64,000 bases of DNA from positions 32,339,278 to 32,403,277 of the forward strand of contig OY987302.1 in the NCBI GenBank assembly GCA_963920635.1, read 5' to 3'. This document shows, one piece after another, positions 10,093-22,015 of this stretch. Position 1 is the first letter of the stretch, and each line of letters opens with the position of its first letter. This DNA comes from Pseudeuparius sepicola. Lineage: Eukaryota; Arthropoda; Insecta; Coleoptera; Anthribidae. A program made the translations under genes and the position numbers. The notes below the pieces were generated by a model. It worked only from the letters and a program-made list of their open reading frames with translations, did not search any database and was not told where the DNA came from.

Positions 10093-12834
10093 TAACAAAC
10101 AATAATAACAAACAAGTTAGTAACAAGCGCAATTCAGAAATTTAAAAAATATTCCAGTTGAATAAATTTAAAGGTGGACAAGGCACCCTAACATACTCTT
10201 AAATAATTTCTGACTACCAATTGTTTCCATGGCTAGCTAGATTTCGAAAAATGATTAGAAAAAATTCCATGTTTTTTTACATATTTGACCCTGTATATTT
10301 TGAACAATAAAAGATACTGAAAATCTTTCCCTACAAAAGTTGTCGAGAATGATAAGGAATTTCAATATATAGAGAAAAGCTGGTATGTTTCTGGGAAAAT
10401 AATATCGATGACGTCACAGCGGCCATTTTCCCAAATATCAAAAAAGCTAATTTTCGGTCGAAATTAGAATTTAAGAACCCCTTTTCGAAATTTTATTTTG
10501 AGTTTTCGTGTTCCCGCTGTAGGCCTGGGGCGTCGAGTTTGGATCACCCTGTACGTACATTGCCTGACACGAATATTATTATCTATCTATATATTGTTAT
10601 CTGTTATTTCTAATGTAAATTTTAAATAAAGTTAACGTTAAACGTTGTTATTGTTATTGTTATTGTCATCATTATCATAATTTTATATCAAAATGAACTA
10701 CCTACCCACCTACTGCATGTTATTATTCAGGTAATTTTGAAATTGTTTTGTTTTATTGTATATTGTTAAACCTTTTTTATACCTCAAAAGAGATACTATA
10801 ACTACACCTACTAGAATTTACTTTGGTAATAATGTTTATTGTTGACAGACTTGAATTTGGTGGTAAGAAATTCCAGAACAGCTGATCTCGTACTATAAGT
10901 CAAATCAGAATTTCTAGAATACTTGCACGTCTTTTTTGATTTTTATTTCATTTTCAAAAATTGTTGAAGTGGTCCCTTTTACAACATATCTGATAAATGT
11001 CACATTCGAGCCCGACTAGGTGCAATCTGGAGGCGTCCTCTGGCCAATCTCTTGCAGTCTACAAAGATTACTTTGTTATAGGTAACAACTCCGCAAAGAA
11101 AATGAGAAGTTAAATAATAATTTATTGACCAGGTTTTGAATATCTGGCCACGTTTAGCGGGCGATGGGTCCATGTGACCTTTGACCATCTGACCTTTGCC
11201 CATCTGACCGTTGACCATCTGACCATTAAACAAAGTGTAAATATGTCAAATAGTTTTAGACAAAAAAATTATAGTGAGTAGCAGGATACACCATACCATA
11301 CACTTTAGGGAACCAAAATAATATATAGTAAGAGTAATACACTAGGTATAGGTTAATTCTAATTTACCTCGTTTGAAGCAGCTAGTAAAGAATTAGAGCT
11401 CATTTTAAAATTCAAAACTCAACTATTATAACGGTGCGGAACGAACGAAAACTGACACGAGAAACTTACAATAAAATCTAGGTTTATCGATTGCGTTTTA
11501 GAAGGTAGGTACATCATGGTACAAACTGAGCATGTCGATCGGAATGCGGAAAATCTCACGTTTTCAACAGAAATGTAAAGCGCATGTTTTCTACTTATTG
11601 TAATGTTTAATCGTCAGTTGTTTTCTAAGGAATAAAGGAATAAAGAACTATTCTGTTTTTACATATTTGAGCTTATAGGGGAGAGAAAAGTTGTGGAACC
11701 GTGACCGTGAGAAAGTTCTTATCAGTTTGAGGTCAGTCTTGAGGTCAGGTATTAATTACAGGTCTGTCTAAGACGCCATCAGCACAGGGCCCTCGTGGCA
11801 CGTAAAAATTCGCGCATGCGCCGATCTTCGGTGTACAGAGAGAGTGTTAAAAATATCGAAAAATCATTTGTTCCTCACTTAGGGCCCCAATAATTTAGTT
11901 ACACGACATCGTAGAACTAAGAACAAAAATACATATACAGGCTGGACATAAAAACGTACGCATACCTAATACCTACGTTTTCCTAACAAAAACTCATATA
12001 CAGGAAGGGACAAAAGGTCCTTAATCCTCGCGAAAAAGCTAGGTTAGGTAAAAAATTCAAATATACGCTAAAAATGCGTGTACAGAGGTAGGTAGGTAAT
12101 ATGTTTTGTGACATATAATTTTAACATAAAAATCTTAAATACGGTATGAATATATTTTTGTGAGTCAATGGTATAAAAAAAACCGTCTCGACGCCGCCAC
12201 GAATTATTTGGAATCTTTAAAACTTTATCGCGGGAGATCGGCGTTAGGTAGAACGAAACCGTTTGCTAAAAATTGTTCAGAGGGTCGAGGAGAATCCGGA
12301 AACGTCAACTTCCGTTGTCCATTCGGGTGCGGGGCAAATGCCCTTGCGGCACATCGTTGGACTCGTCTCGACGCCGGGAACAAGAATTTAACATAAAAAA
12401 CTTTCGTTTAACTAATGGGCTGGGTATCGAGGAGAATCCACAAACGTCAACTTTTCGGAGCCCATTAGCATAAAAAGCATAGCAAAAATGCATATGCATA
12501 CGTACGTAATATGTAATGCATACGTACGTATAAATGCTCTTGTGTGGCACCTCGCTAGAATCGTCTCGACGCTACGAATTTAGCATTAAAATCTAGTATT
12601 ATTAATATAATATATATAGGTTGGAATAAAAATTCAACAGAAACTTAGTTGTTTCTTATGTATATAAGCTTCTCGATTTCAACATGTAATTTTATTGTGT
12701 GTTTTAATTTTACAAAAATGGAGACAAGATTAACTCGCGACTTTCGTCCATTGAAATTTTAATATTTACATAACTTTGCCAGTTTTGTACATGCAGTTAG
12801 ATAACAACAAAAACGATATTATTACCCATATGTA
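10093..12834. other. Intergenic, repeats only
   Basis: No gene recognised. It holds fragments of short elements: about 10170-10556, ending TTTGGATCACCCTGTA. It also holds an iterated ~11-bp block of the type GACCATCTGACC at 11165-11225; the preceding GGTTTTGAATATCTGGCCAC is echoed at 60217 as GGTTTTGAATATTTGGTCAC. Confidence 0.4.
12180..12600. repeat. Degenerate ~185-bp tandem repeat
   Basis: Three diverged units share a CGTCTCGACGC core followed by CACGAATT/ACGAATTTAGCAT (near 12183, 12365 and 12558), and two share GAGGAGAATCC.AAACGTCAAC (12290 and 12430). The cores are about 185-190 bp apart, like a decayed satellite. No coding signal. Confidence 0.5.
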
Positions 12835-13260
12835 TGTTACGCCGGTGCCAGTGAAAATGACTTTTAAAAAAAAGGAATATTTATTTGTTTTAACTTTGTA
12901 CACTGGTTTGCGATATTAGCTCGTCGAATGGCACACAACGTAACTTGAAGTAGTAGAAACTAACTCGACTAAGAACTAGGAACTGAGAAGAAGAACTAAG
13001 AACTATTAAGAACGGAGAACTATTACGACTGAGAGCCCTCGGTTTCTGGGTTTCGAAGTATTTATAGGGAGACAAAATGCTTAGGCAAGCTTCTGGATCT
13101 TTTCTAGAGAAAAACATCTACAAGTGTAATTTGATTAAGGAACTATTGTCTGCAGAAATCTGAATACAGGAAAGAGTCAGCAGTTCTTAAAAGTGGTAAA
13201 CATGATAAGTAAAGTAATGCGTAGTTTTCGTGAAACGTCAGGAATATTCTGGATGTAACA
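12835..13260 (-). repeat. 3-prime LTR of element A
   Basis: 426 bp, starting TGTTACGC and ending GGATGTAACA (short TGTTAC/GTAACA inverted ends). Nearly identical to 25905-26330. The internal neighbour at 13261-13285 (ATTACTTTCCCCTATTTTAA) is the complement of a purine-rich tract, as expected beside a 3-prime LTR. Confidence 0.9.
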
Positions 13261-13501
13261 ATTACTTTCCCCTATTTTAAAAAAGTTGGTGCCATGCAAC
13301 AGCTTTTCAAAGCTTATGGTAAAATATGACAATATAAAATTATCAATTAGTAAGGTTCCAGATTACAATATAAAATAATAATATTATAATATAATTAAGT
13401 AATAATAGGTATATAGATTAGTTACAATAAGCAATAGGTATAGTAATAAACAATAGTTAAGTAATAATGAGAGTAAATACAATTAATATCTAATATGATT
13501 A

Positions 13502-14404
13502 TTATACAGTGGATTTATTTAAATTTAATTCCATATCTTCCCCTTCCTCGATTGGTTCGCCAATACGAACTGATCTAGGAATAGGCTTCCTCTTAGTAGG
13601 TATAAACCTTTTTAATTTTTGGATTACAGTTTTGTCTGGAGGAAAAGGTGGATAGTCGTCACCTGAGTTTTCGTTCGCAATACCTATCTTTAGTCTAGGT
13701 ATAGGTTTCTTACGACATTTACAAAATATATAAAGAATTATTAAGGATATAATTAATGTAATAGTTAAATAAGTAAACCAAGGATAATATTTGTCAACAA
13801 AGGTTTGATTCATTAAATCGTCGATATCTTTGGAAAATTGATCTAATTCATGTTTGGCCACTTCAAGATTTTGGTAATTAATATTATTCATTTTTAATGG
13901 TTTTAGTTCTGGTAACTTAATGTCTTCAGGTAAATTGTGACAACAATCATATGGTATCCTTATTGGTTCGTAGGGATAGGTAATGTTCGTAGTTTCTTCA
14001 TTTTGAGCTTTTATATAAATGTTTCCTATATAAGCGAAACAATTTTTCTCCATTGTTAAAATTGAGTTTTCTTTTATTACGAGGGAAGTCGTCTTGTCGT
14101 CGCACTTAATGGTCGTTGGTAAGTTTTCGACAGTCACTATTAACCATGTGTTTGTGGTTAAAACGTAGATATTGTATCCTTTCATGTTCACTACTACACT
14201 TTCACAAGTTTGTGGCATCTGGATTTGGAACTTTAAAAGTTGTGCTTCGCAGACAGCGCCATTGTCTATAGGCACGGGCACTAAGTCTTTACACAGTTTC
14301 ATATTTTGTTGCATGTTTTTACAATTTTCATAATTTTGGATTGATATACAGGGTGTATCTTTGATAGGTACAGAAATTTTAACCACGTAATCGGGGACGT
14401 TCAT
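13502..14404 (-). CDS. Element A Env, C-terminal part (F-like)
   Basis: An open frame of 300 codons. It carries regularly spaced cysteines (CISIQNYENC, MKLCKDL, CESV, CDDK, CFAY, CCHNL), a helical region (VAKHELDQFSKDIDDLMNQT), a transmembrane segment at about residues 210-232 (YLTITLIISLIILYIFCKC) and a charged cytoplasmic tail. This is the membrane-anchoring part of the baculovirus F-like envelope protein of errantiviruses. It starts without the fusion-peptide half, which lies at 18989-20122 beyond 4.6 kb of other DNA. The first ~20 residues overlap in homology with the end of the upstream half. Confidence 0.75.
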   Translation of the reverse strand: MNVPDYVVKISVPIKDTPCISIQNYENCKNMQQNMKLCKDLVPVPIDNGAVCEAQLLKFQIQMPQTCESVVVNMKGYNIYVLTTNTWLIVTVENLPTTIKCDDKTTSLVIKENSILTMEKNCFAYIGNIYIKAQNEETTNITYPYEPIRIPYDCCHNLPEDIKLPELKPLKMNNINYQNLEVAKHELDQFSKDIDDLMNQTFVDKYYPWFTYLTITLIISLIILYIFCKCRKKPIPRLKIGIANENSGDDYPPFPPDKTVIQKLKRFIPTKRKPIPRSVRIGEPIEEGEDMELNLNKSTV

Positions 14405-15584
14405 AAAACCGAAAAATGAAAAAAAAATTTTACTCGATGTTTAGAAATAGGGGCAAATCAATCTTTATCCGTGCTCAATGCACGCCGCTGGATCATCACT
14501 AGAAGCGCTTAGAGGGGAGGTCTAACCTCTCCCTAGGAGATGGAGGGGAATAACGTTAGATTAGGAAGGGGAATACCGCGACGTTGCCGCATGTCAGAGT
14601 GGAATAAATCTGCTTGCAGAATTAGGTACCTAGGTACCTTTGAAAATTTGTGGTTTCGCAAAAATTATTCTTCTTCTTTTAATTTTTTTCACCTTTTTCG
14701 TGTTTCACTTTTTTCTTTTTTTTTCAATTTTAAATAAAAAGAAAAACAGAACCTGGGAATTTCTTTCTGGAAAATTGCATACAAGTTCAAAATTTCACGG
14801 CAACCACTTTTTCTTAATAACTCTTTCAATATTTCTAGTAAAAATTATTTGCCCTTTTTTTTCCAGGTAATCGATACTCGTACCGGCAATCTTATTTGAG
14901 TATACGAACTAAACACCAACTGTAGTAATAAAACTCAATCCATCATTTTATAAGGGTGACGTTCAACAAATTAGAGACAAGATGCAATTTGGCATGTTAC
15001 TTTGTTTAAAGGTGCTAAATATCATCTAAAACCCCAGCGCTGAGGCTAAAACTGAGCATTTTTACCACAGTTTAGATAATATACCCAGTTATTGCACATG
15101 CTGTCGGAGCTGGTAGGTATCCACGTTTTTTTTTATGATGTCGGTTGCTGTGACGAACTGTTTATTGCTTTCTTCACAGGCGCACACAATAATTTAACAA
15201 ACACGTCAGTTTTTATCACTTTACTGTTATTTTAAGTCCCTAGGCAACAGAAATGTATCCGAGCGCCGCTCGGAGAAGTCATTGCTAGAAAACTCATTGC
15301 TGATTTCACACTCATAATTTTTTGACAAGTCTTTTGTGGAGTAGGTATCTATCTACCTACCTATTTTACAACTGATTTTCAGGCCGCAATTTTTTTATCC
15401 TAATAATTAGCCATCTCTTGGGACACCTTGGGATAATAAATTTCTGATCGGCAATCAACTGAATAAAGTATTTGTTTTAAAATACAAATTATCTGTAAAA
15501 ATTGCAAATTTCCACAACCACCCATGAAGTAGAGCAGCGGCGCGTTACTTTTTTTTAGCGGGTGTTCGCCTGTAGCCCTATCAT

Positions 15585-16100
15585 CCCGAAAAAAGTGGGG
15601 GAAGACTGTAATTTGACGTGAATTTAACGCGCGGCTTCGATTTGTTCATAGTTTTTAATATTTTTCAACCCTTGTCCGATAGTGCGCCACCTTTAAACCC
15701 CCTCAGGGTTGTGGTCCTATGTATTATCTACTTTTAAAAAATTATTCGTTTCCGAAAAAAGTGGGGGAAGACTGTCATTTGATGTGAATTTAACGCGCGG
15801 CCCCGATTTGTTAATCGTTTTTAATATTTTTCTACCCTTGCCCGATGGTGCGCCACTTTTAAACCCCCTCAGGGTTGTTGTCCTGTCTATTGTCTACTTT
15901 TAATAGTATATTACACACCGAGGTGTCTCGAGATAAAGTAAACTTTCCACCCGGGCGGGAGGGCGGGAAGTAAAAGTCAAAAAATTTACAGTTTCAAACT
16001 TCTAAAAAGTCAGAAATGTCGACATTACATACATGGCTGTAAATAAAAAATTATTCGGTTCCGAAAATAGTTGGGGAAGATTGTCAAATTGGCGTGCTTA
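15585..16100. repeat. 167-bp tandem repeat, 2 units plus remnant
   Basis: The unit beginning CCGAAAAAAGTGGGGGAAGA recurs at about 15585 and 15752 (period 167). It includes AATTTAACGCGCGGC and AAACCCCCTCAGGGTTGT. A diverged third start (CCGAAAATAGTTGGGGAAGA) lies at about 16061. No coding potential evident. Confidence 0.7.
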
Positions 16101-17974
16101 TCATTTCCGCATTTTTTAACCCTTTGCCGTTTCGGAACTCTCTCAAGTTAATTCCTTACCATTCCTCTTACTTTTCGTAAAAATTTCGCGAAATGTCGCG
16201 TAATGTCCCCAAAAACCGAAAAACATCGACTCCTCCTGGTGAATTTAAGCTTCTGCGTGCCCTTGACCACGCCCTTGACTACTGCCCGACATTCCTTCGC
16301 CGAGATTCGCCAGGCGCGGGCGAGGCCAACGATAAAGACAGGCCACGGCGCTAACGCATAATAGCGTAGTCACGTGACCAACTTAGTCGTATATAATAAA
16401 AGGCATTTTTGGAGATAAGTAGAAAAAAAATAATTTCGTAACAATTTGGCAAGTTTTCTTTCATATATTACATTATTGGTTTTGTGCATCCAAGCTTTCT
16501 CTAATGGTTTTTTTCAAAATTTTCAACCTGCCTCAGCTGTTTTAGGCTGAGAGTTAAACGGCACTGCACTCACAATATTTTGGCACATTCTCAAAAATTG
16601 TTCCTTTATAGCTTAGGTGATATTCTCTATAGGTATTTTCATCCCACAACACATTTGTCCACTTTAATTGTTTCACTTTCTTGAAAATGTGTTAGCCACA
16701 CATACTTAAGGGTTTTTTAGAAATTAAATCTCAGTTGGGATTTGACGAATCCATTTTTGGCGGAAATTTTCATCCCGAGGCAAAACAAATGTTTATTATG
16801 GCGACACTTTCTTCCTGGCTTTTGTAATATGTATAAATATAATATAAACAGACCCAATATTTGGTATTTAGGTTATTTTTTACGAAATAAAAATGAAATA
16901 AAAATGAAAACTAACCTCATAGGTACTGTAAATACTGACGAGGTCTCAGTTGATCGGCAGCGTGCAAGACCGAATAGAAACCGTATCAGGGCGTGGGTCG
17001 ACAACGAAAATCCTCGAGTACGTTACAACACTGATTTATTTCGCACAAGGTGAATGGTGAATACAATAAATACACAAACCCGAACGTGGTCAACGGGAAC
17101 GGCTTCCAGCCACCCGGACCGTCTGAACTCGCGGATCTCCCGTAAGCAGTTCATCCCTCTGTGTCTCAGGCTCCACTGTAATTACAGCTGGGCGAGGAGC
17201 GCAAGCGCGGGGCGCCGGATACCCACTTGACAAAGACATTACAGGTGATCCCCACTACTCATAACTTGTGCGCGATATTAGCCAATCGCGGCTCGCGGCC
17301 CCTACTTCTCTCGGGGCGGCGCTACTATGTTGCCAAGTGTGCTGAAAATTTACCTGATTTAGTAATTTAATTCCGTATAAATTTAATTGTGTAGTGGATT
17401 TTTACATGGATTTACCCGTTTTTGTGCGTAATAATTATACGAGATAGTAGATTAACTTATAACGAATGAAACCCCGTATAAATCCGCGAAAATAAAAAAT
17501 CGGATTTAAGGGACTTTAAGTCAGTTTGGGGACCTGTCGGCATAAACGGCAACACCGAATAGTGGTATTGGATGGTATGGGGGAAAGCTTGTGCGCACGC
17601 ACGCCGTCTCCGTCACCGTACCGCCGCGCCGTAGCCGACGCGCTAGTCGAAGATCGTCCGTCCGATTATGGGATTTAACAGCTGATTGATATCGATCCGC
17701 GTCCGCCTGTAATTTTTGGGAGCGCCAGCTTCAACAAGCAATTTATTATTATACAGAATGCCTTACGTGTGGCTATTCTGTGGTATAACAATTCTGTTTC
17801 CAAAACGTGGACGCGTATGCAAACGTCGCGTCTTGCTAACCGATATTGTTCCGTTGCTTTGCTTTGTTTTACGAACTGTCGTCGGAAGTGAACCTGCTTC
17901 TGTACATTTTTCCAGATCCGTTCGCCATTTTTTGGACCAGCAGTGATGTCCAAACCTGTTGCAATTGCCGCTAC

Positions 17975-18790
17975 GAATTTGCAGTGAAATAACAAGTGAT
18001 TTTTTCATATTTCCGTTAAGAAATGCAGTGTTAAACGTTCGCGGCCTTCGTATGAAAACAGTGCTAGTTAGGTTCCTACTAGGTACCCCAATTACGCGCG
18101 AGGATAAAAGAAGCAGCTTCAAGGGTTCGCGAAAATTCGGGTTTTATTAGACGCATACGGTATGGATCTAATTGTACAATCCACCTAGTCGAGTCCCCGT
18201 TGGAATAAATCAGCTGAGGGAAACCGAGACGTCCCTAGTATTTGGCATCGCGCCGCTTTAAGTGTGCAGTGAAAAAAAAAACAAGTGTTTTGTTCGTATT
18301 TCCGTAAAAAGAGACTACGAAGTGTTATACCTTCGCGACCATCGTATAAAAACAGTGCCACTAGTTAGGTAGGTACTTAGTGCTTTATGTGATTTTGTGA
18401 AAATTTTTGGATAGTATCTAAACACAAGAAAATAGTAAAAATAATCGATGCATCTCAAAGGTAGGCTTTTTCATGCTATTCGTCGAGCTATTCGCTAAAA
18501 GAACCTTTAAGGAGTTGTCCAAAAATTATTTATTTATTTATTTAATCTCCACATACACCAAATGATACATGGTTGCGTCAATATTCTTCAAATACTGCGA
18601 AAAAGCCTCGGAAAAAGCGATTCGACTGGCAACCAGTTACCTAGTGCTTCTTGTGATTTTCGAGAGGATTTTTGGATAACATAAGAAAGGAGTACGACAC
18701 CCGCAAGGAAAATCATCCAGGCATCCGAAAGGTAGTTTTTTTGCATGCTATTCGCTAAAAGAACCATTAAAGATTTGTTCAAAAATTAGT
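17975..18790. repeat. Diverged direct repeats
   Basis: Block 17980-18075 (GCAGTGAAATAACAAGTG ... GTATGAAAACAGTGCTAGTTAGG) is echoed at 18260-18375. Block 18400-18520 (GTGATTTTGTGAAAATTTTTGG ... GCTATTCGCTAAAAGAACC) is echoed at 18650-18770. So an old ~280-bp unit pattern exists inside the env insert. No gene found. Confidence 0.55.
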
Positions 18791-18988
18791 TGAAAGACTA
18801 TTCCTGAAATACTGTGAAAGAGTCTGACAACGCTGCACGGCGGAATTGGGGGGGATCCGCCGGAACCGGCCTCAGTTCCAGCTGGTCCCGGCAAGGTCAA
18901 GGAACCATGGCCGTAGCGTCGGAAAAAGGAGTTTTAATAGCGTTTTAAAAAAATTATTTCTGACGTTAATATGCACTTTAGAAAAATT

Positions 18989-20122
18989 TTAATTGCATAG
19001 GCGTAACAAGTGCATTTTTCCCGACCTGCCCTTAAAATTTCTGTACTTATCAAAGTTACACTCTGTATAAAGGCTTGAATCATCATTTCTGCCAATATAT
19101 GGTTTATTCGAACTGGGAAATAGAGTATGAACTAAATGCGTTCTTTGGTCTTTAATTGTTATCGGATAGATACGAAAGATTGTATAAGTTTGAGGTTCAA
19201 CAAGTGGTATTTCTATTGCAAAAACTAAATTTCTTTCAGTTTCAAATGCCTTTAATTCAGAGATATCGAGATAATATCCTATAGTTTCTAGTTGTACTGT
19301 AAAAGGCAATTGATTTCTACTCAAATTTTCAGAAATTCGTTTTAGTTCGCTGTGAAGGTCCATAGGAGAAATTATTGAAGTATGTGTTTAGTCTAGCAAA
19401 AGTAATTGAATTTAGCATGTCACTTAAAGACGTTTCGATAAAAGAGTATGATTCCATCAGTTGCTCAGCAATCTCCAATATTTGTAATTTAGCATCATAA
19501 AATTTTAGGTTATCAGTAATATCGTAAATAGACTCTTCAATTTGTTTTATATCATCATTAAATGTTTCTTCATCGACTTGTAATTTTCGTAAGGTTTCAT
19601 TGAAATTTTTAATAACTGAAGTTGTAACCGAGATTTGTTTTTTCATAAGATTTTCTAGTTCGTGTTCGTCTCTAGCTAATTTATTGATACAATTATTATA
19701 GTATTCACCATCAGAAGAATCAAGATTTCCGGTTATAAATTTAAAAATTGAACCTATGCCATTAATTAAACCACGTTTCGATCTTTTACTAACATCGTAT
19801 TTTAAATCTCTAAATTTTGAATTAATGTCATTCGAAATTTGGTGAAGTAAGCTTAAATGAGTTTTTATTTCTGTTCTGAATCTTTCCATACGTGGATTCG
19901 GGGTATATAAAAAGTTATCGAGGTCTATTAAAATTTGTTCGTTATAAAAGTAAGCATTTTTAAGAGAGTATATACCAAAATAGTCCACTTATCATTAGAA
20001 ATTTTTACATTAGAAGTTTGGTGAAAATAAAGCCCTACAGTGTTATAAATCGTTTTAAGAGAGTATTGTGTCGGATTTTCTGCATATTCTGCTGAGATGA
20101 GTGTACCAATGCCGAGGTACAT
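18989..20122 (-). pseudogene. Element A Env, fusion-peptide half
   Basis: N-terminal half of an F-like envelope protein. After a short leader (MYLGIGTLISAEY) and one frameshift near 19985, the frame shows a furin-type RSKR site directly followed by the GLINGIGSIFKFITG fusion-peptide-like segment. A long helical region with LMKKQISVTTSVIKNFN comes next, then a conserved YTIFRIYPI segment. A second frameshift falls near 19360. This is the fusogen of infectious errantiviruses in family terms; here it is broken and separated from its membrane anchor. Confidence 0.8.
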
Positions 20123-20167
20123 AAACCTGAAACAAAATACTTTAGTCAGCCAATGCTGTTGTGTTGA

Positions 20168-21449
20168 CTAATCATCTTCTGAACCTACTGACCTAGTTTC
20201 TTCTATATTGTCCGTTTCATTTAAGTTTGTTTGATTCAAATTTTGTTCTTTGCTATAGCATTCTTTCAACATATCAAAATTAACTTTAGTTGTTTGATCA
20301 GTTATTGGATTATAGATTAGACAAGAATTTTTATAAATTTCTCTAACTTCGTAAGGTCCATTAAACTTGTTTGCTAATTTGTTTTTGATTTGTGATTCCT
20401 TTAACCAGACTTTATCTCCTCTCTTAAATTCATGTTGGGTTGGATTCTGTTTGTCAAATCTTCCTTTGGCTTTTTGTTTTCTTAGATCAGTACGATTTCT
20501 AGCAATTTCATAATAATGTTTTACTTTGCCATTTAGATCTCTGACGTATTTTGAAATTAATTGTTCTTCGTTATATAACGTTTCGGCGGGGCGACTAGCC
20601 GTATGTCCAAAAACTAGTTCATATGGTGAATAACCTGTTGTATGATTGATAGAATTATTATAACAAATACAAGCATAAGGTAATAATTGTAAAGGGTGTT
20701 CTCCAGGTTGTTCTAAAGTCATTGTTCTTATCATTTCAAGTAATGTCGCGTGAAATCTTTCTAATGAGCCGTTAGATTGAGTGATTGATACTAGAAAATG
20801 TTAATTTAATATTATATAGTGTACATAAATCTTTCATTAATTGATTATTAAATTCTCGTCCGCTATCACAATGAATTCTTAAGGGTGTACCGTAATGTTG
20901 AAAATATGAAATTAAGACGTTAACTACATTTTTTGCAGTTTTATTCTCAACAGGATATGCTTGTGTAAATTTAGTCAATTCATCGCGAACTGTTAGAACT
21001 AAATGTCTTGTTGGAATTTCTAAAATGTCTAAATTTATTCGTTCAAAAGGGGCTCGAGGTGTTTCAGTAATGACCAAAGGATTTGATAAGTTTTTCCTGC
21101 AAATTTTAGCTTTTTGGCATATCTCACATTGTTTTATAAAATTTTCGACGTCTTTTGTCAGTCCGGACCAATTATATTTTTGTCTTATTCGTCTGATTGT
21201 TTCATTAATTCCTCTGTGAAAATTTGATTTGCCTGAATGGTAATTATCTATCACTATTGGGATTTGGTCTGCATCCGGGATTTCGACAATATTTTGGCAA
21301 ATTATAAACCTCATTTCTTTATCTGAATAAATAAAACTTAACATCTCTAATATTGGGAAATCTGTATTATTTTCAACATAATAAGTTTTAGAGCTGGTTA
21401 GAACATCTTTATCTCTATCCAAAGAAACGAAAAGTAATTGTGTAGCCAT
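20168..21449 (-). pseudogene. Element A integrase
   Basis: Gypsy-type integrase in two frames. The zinc-binding H..H..C..C end is seen as HRGINETIRRI then QCEICQKAK. The catalytic core shows first Asp in NLDILEIPTRH, second Asp in IHCDSGREF and Glu in GSLERFHATL, reached after a frameshift near 20770. The C-terminal part has NKFNGPYEVREIYKN and ends at 20168 with an acidic tail (NETDNIEETRSVGSEDD). Unlike element B, no macrodomain follows; env begins directly afterwards. Confidence 0.85.
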
Positions 21450-22015
21450 TTCGAGATTATAAGGTAAAACAATAATATAATATGTTCTTCTTGAGCTTGA
21501 GTCTTGTATAAGTTCATAAATCTAGCAAATTCTTTGTCTAGTTCATTTATATCTTCATCAGTTAATTCAGGTTCTTTAGAGGTTGAAGGTTCATTACTTA
21601 GATTAGTATGAAAAATTACAGCTTCTTCAATAGGGTTGATTTTGATTCTTGATAATGCATCAGCGTTTTTGTTTATTTTGCCTGGTTTATAAGTTATTTC
21701 GTAATTATAGTCTTCTAATTTTAAACGCCACCTTGCAAGTCTACTTCCTGGGTCTTTGATTGAAAAAACTAATTTAAAACTCCTACCATAAATGTAAGGA
21801 TGAAAGGTCTTACAGGCCCATACAATTGAGAGTAATTCTTTTTCTACTACGCTATATTTTGATTCAGCTGTATTTAGTGTCCTTGATGCGTATGCTATTG
21901 GAAGATCTTTACCGATTGGTCCTTGCGATTGCGAAGGCAGATGCATCAGTAGTTATTACAAAAGGTTCTTCAAAATCTGGGTACTTCAAAATTGGACTGG
22001 TAGTTAAAGCTATTT
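21398..22015 (-). pseudogene. Element A RNase H, TDH motif missing
   Basis: RNase H domain following [43 protein letters not shown] and KNADALSRIK are present. The usual TDHKPL.WLF stretch between FK and FSIKDP is absent, which removes one active-site Asp. The early LTTDA part around 21950 is frameshifted. The same stretch is missing in element B but present in element C. Confidence 0.75.

Larger units (their letters stand above)
14405..18985. mobile_element. 4.6-kb insert splitting element A env
   Basis: Env homology stops at 18989 and resumes at 14404. The DNA between shows no retroelement genes: a pyrimidine tract (14660-14730), two tandem-repeat zones (15585-16100; 17975-18790) and a GC-rich stretch (16250-17700) with several CGCGC and CCGCC clusters. 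No TIR or target duplication is clear, so it may be a composite or a rearrangement rather than one element. Confidence 0.45.

Noticed and set aside
12890..13117. Minus-strand 75-codon ORF, identical at 25960-26187
   Set aside because: Lies wholly within the LTRs of element A; identity reflects the LTR pair, not a gene.
14368..14388. GATAGGTACAGAAATTTTAA, inverted match to a stretch near 19040, as an inversion breakpoint
   Set aside because: Only about 18 bases, AT-rich and without further similarity; likely chance.
17550..17700. GC-rich stretch as a possible host CpG promoter
   Set aside because: Lies in the env insert among tandem repeats, with no downstream exon that I can support.
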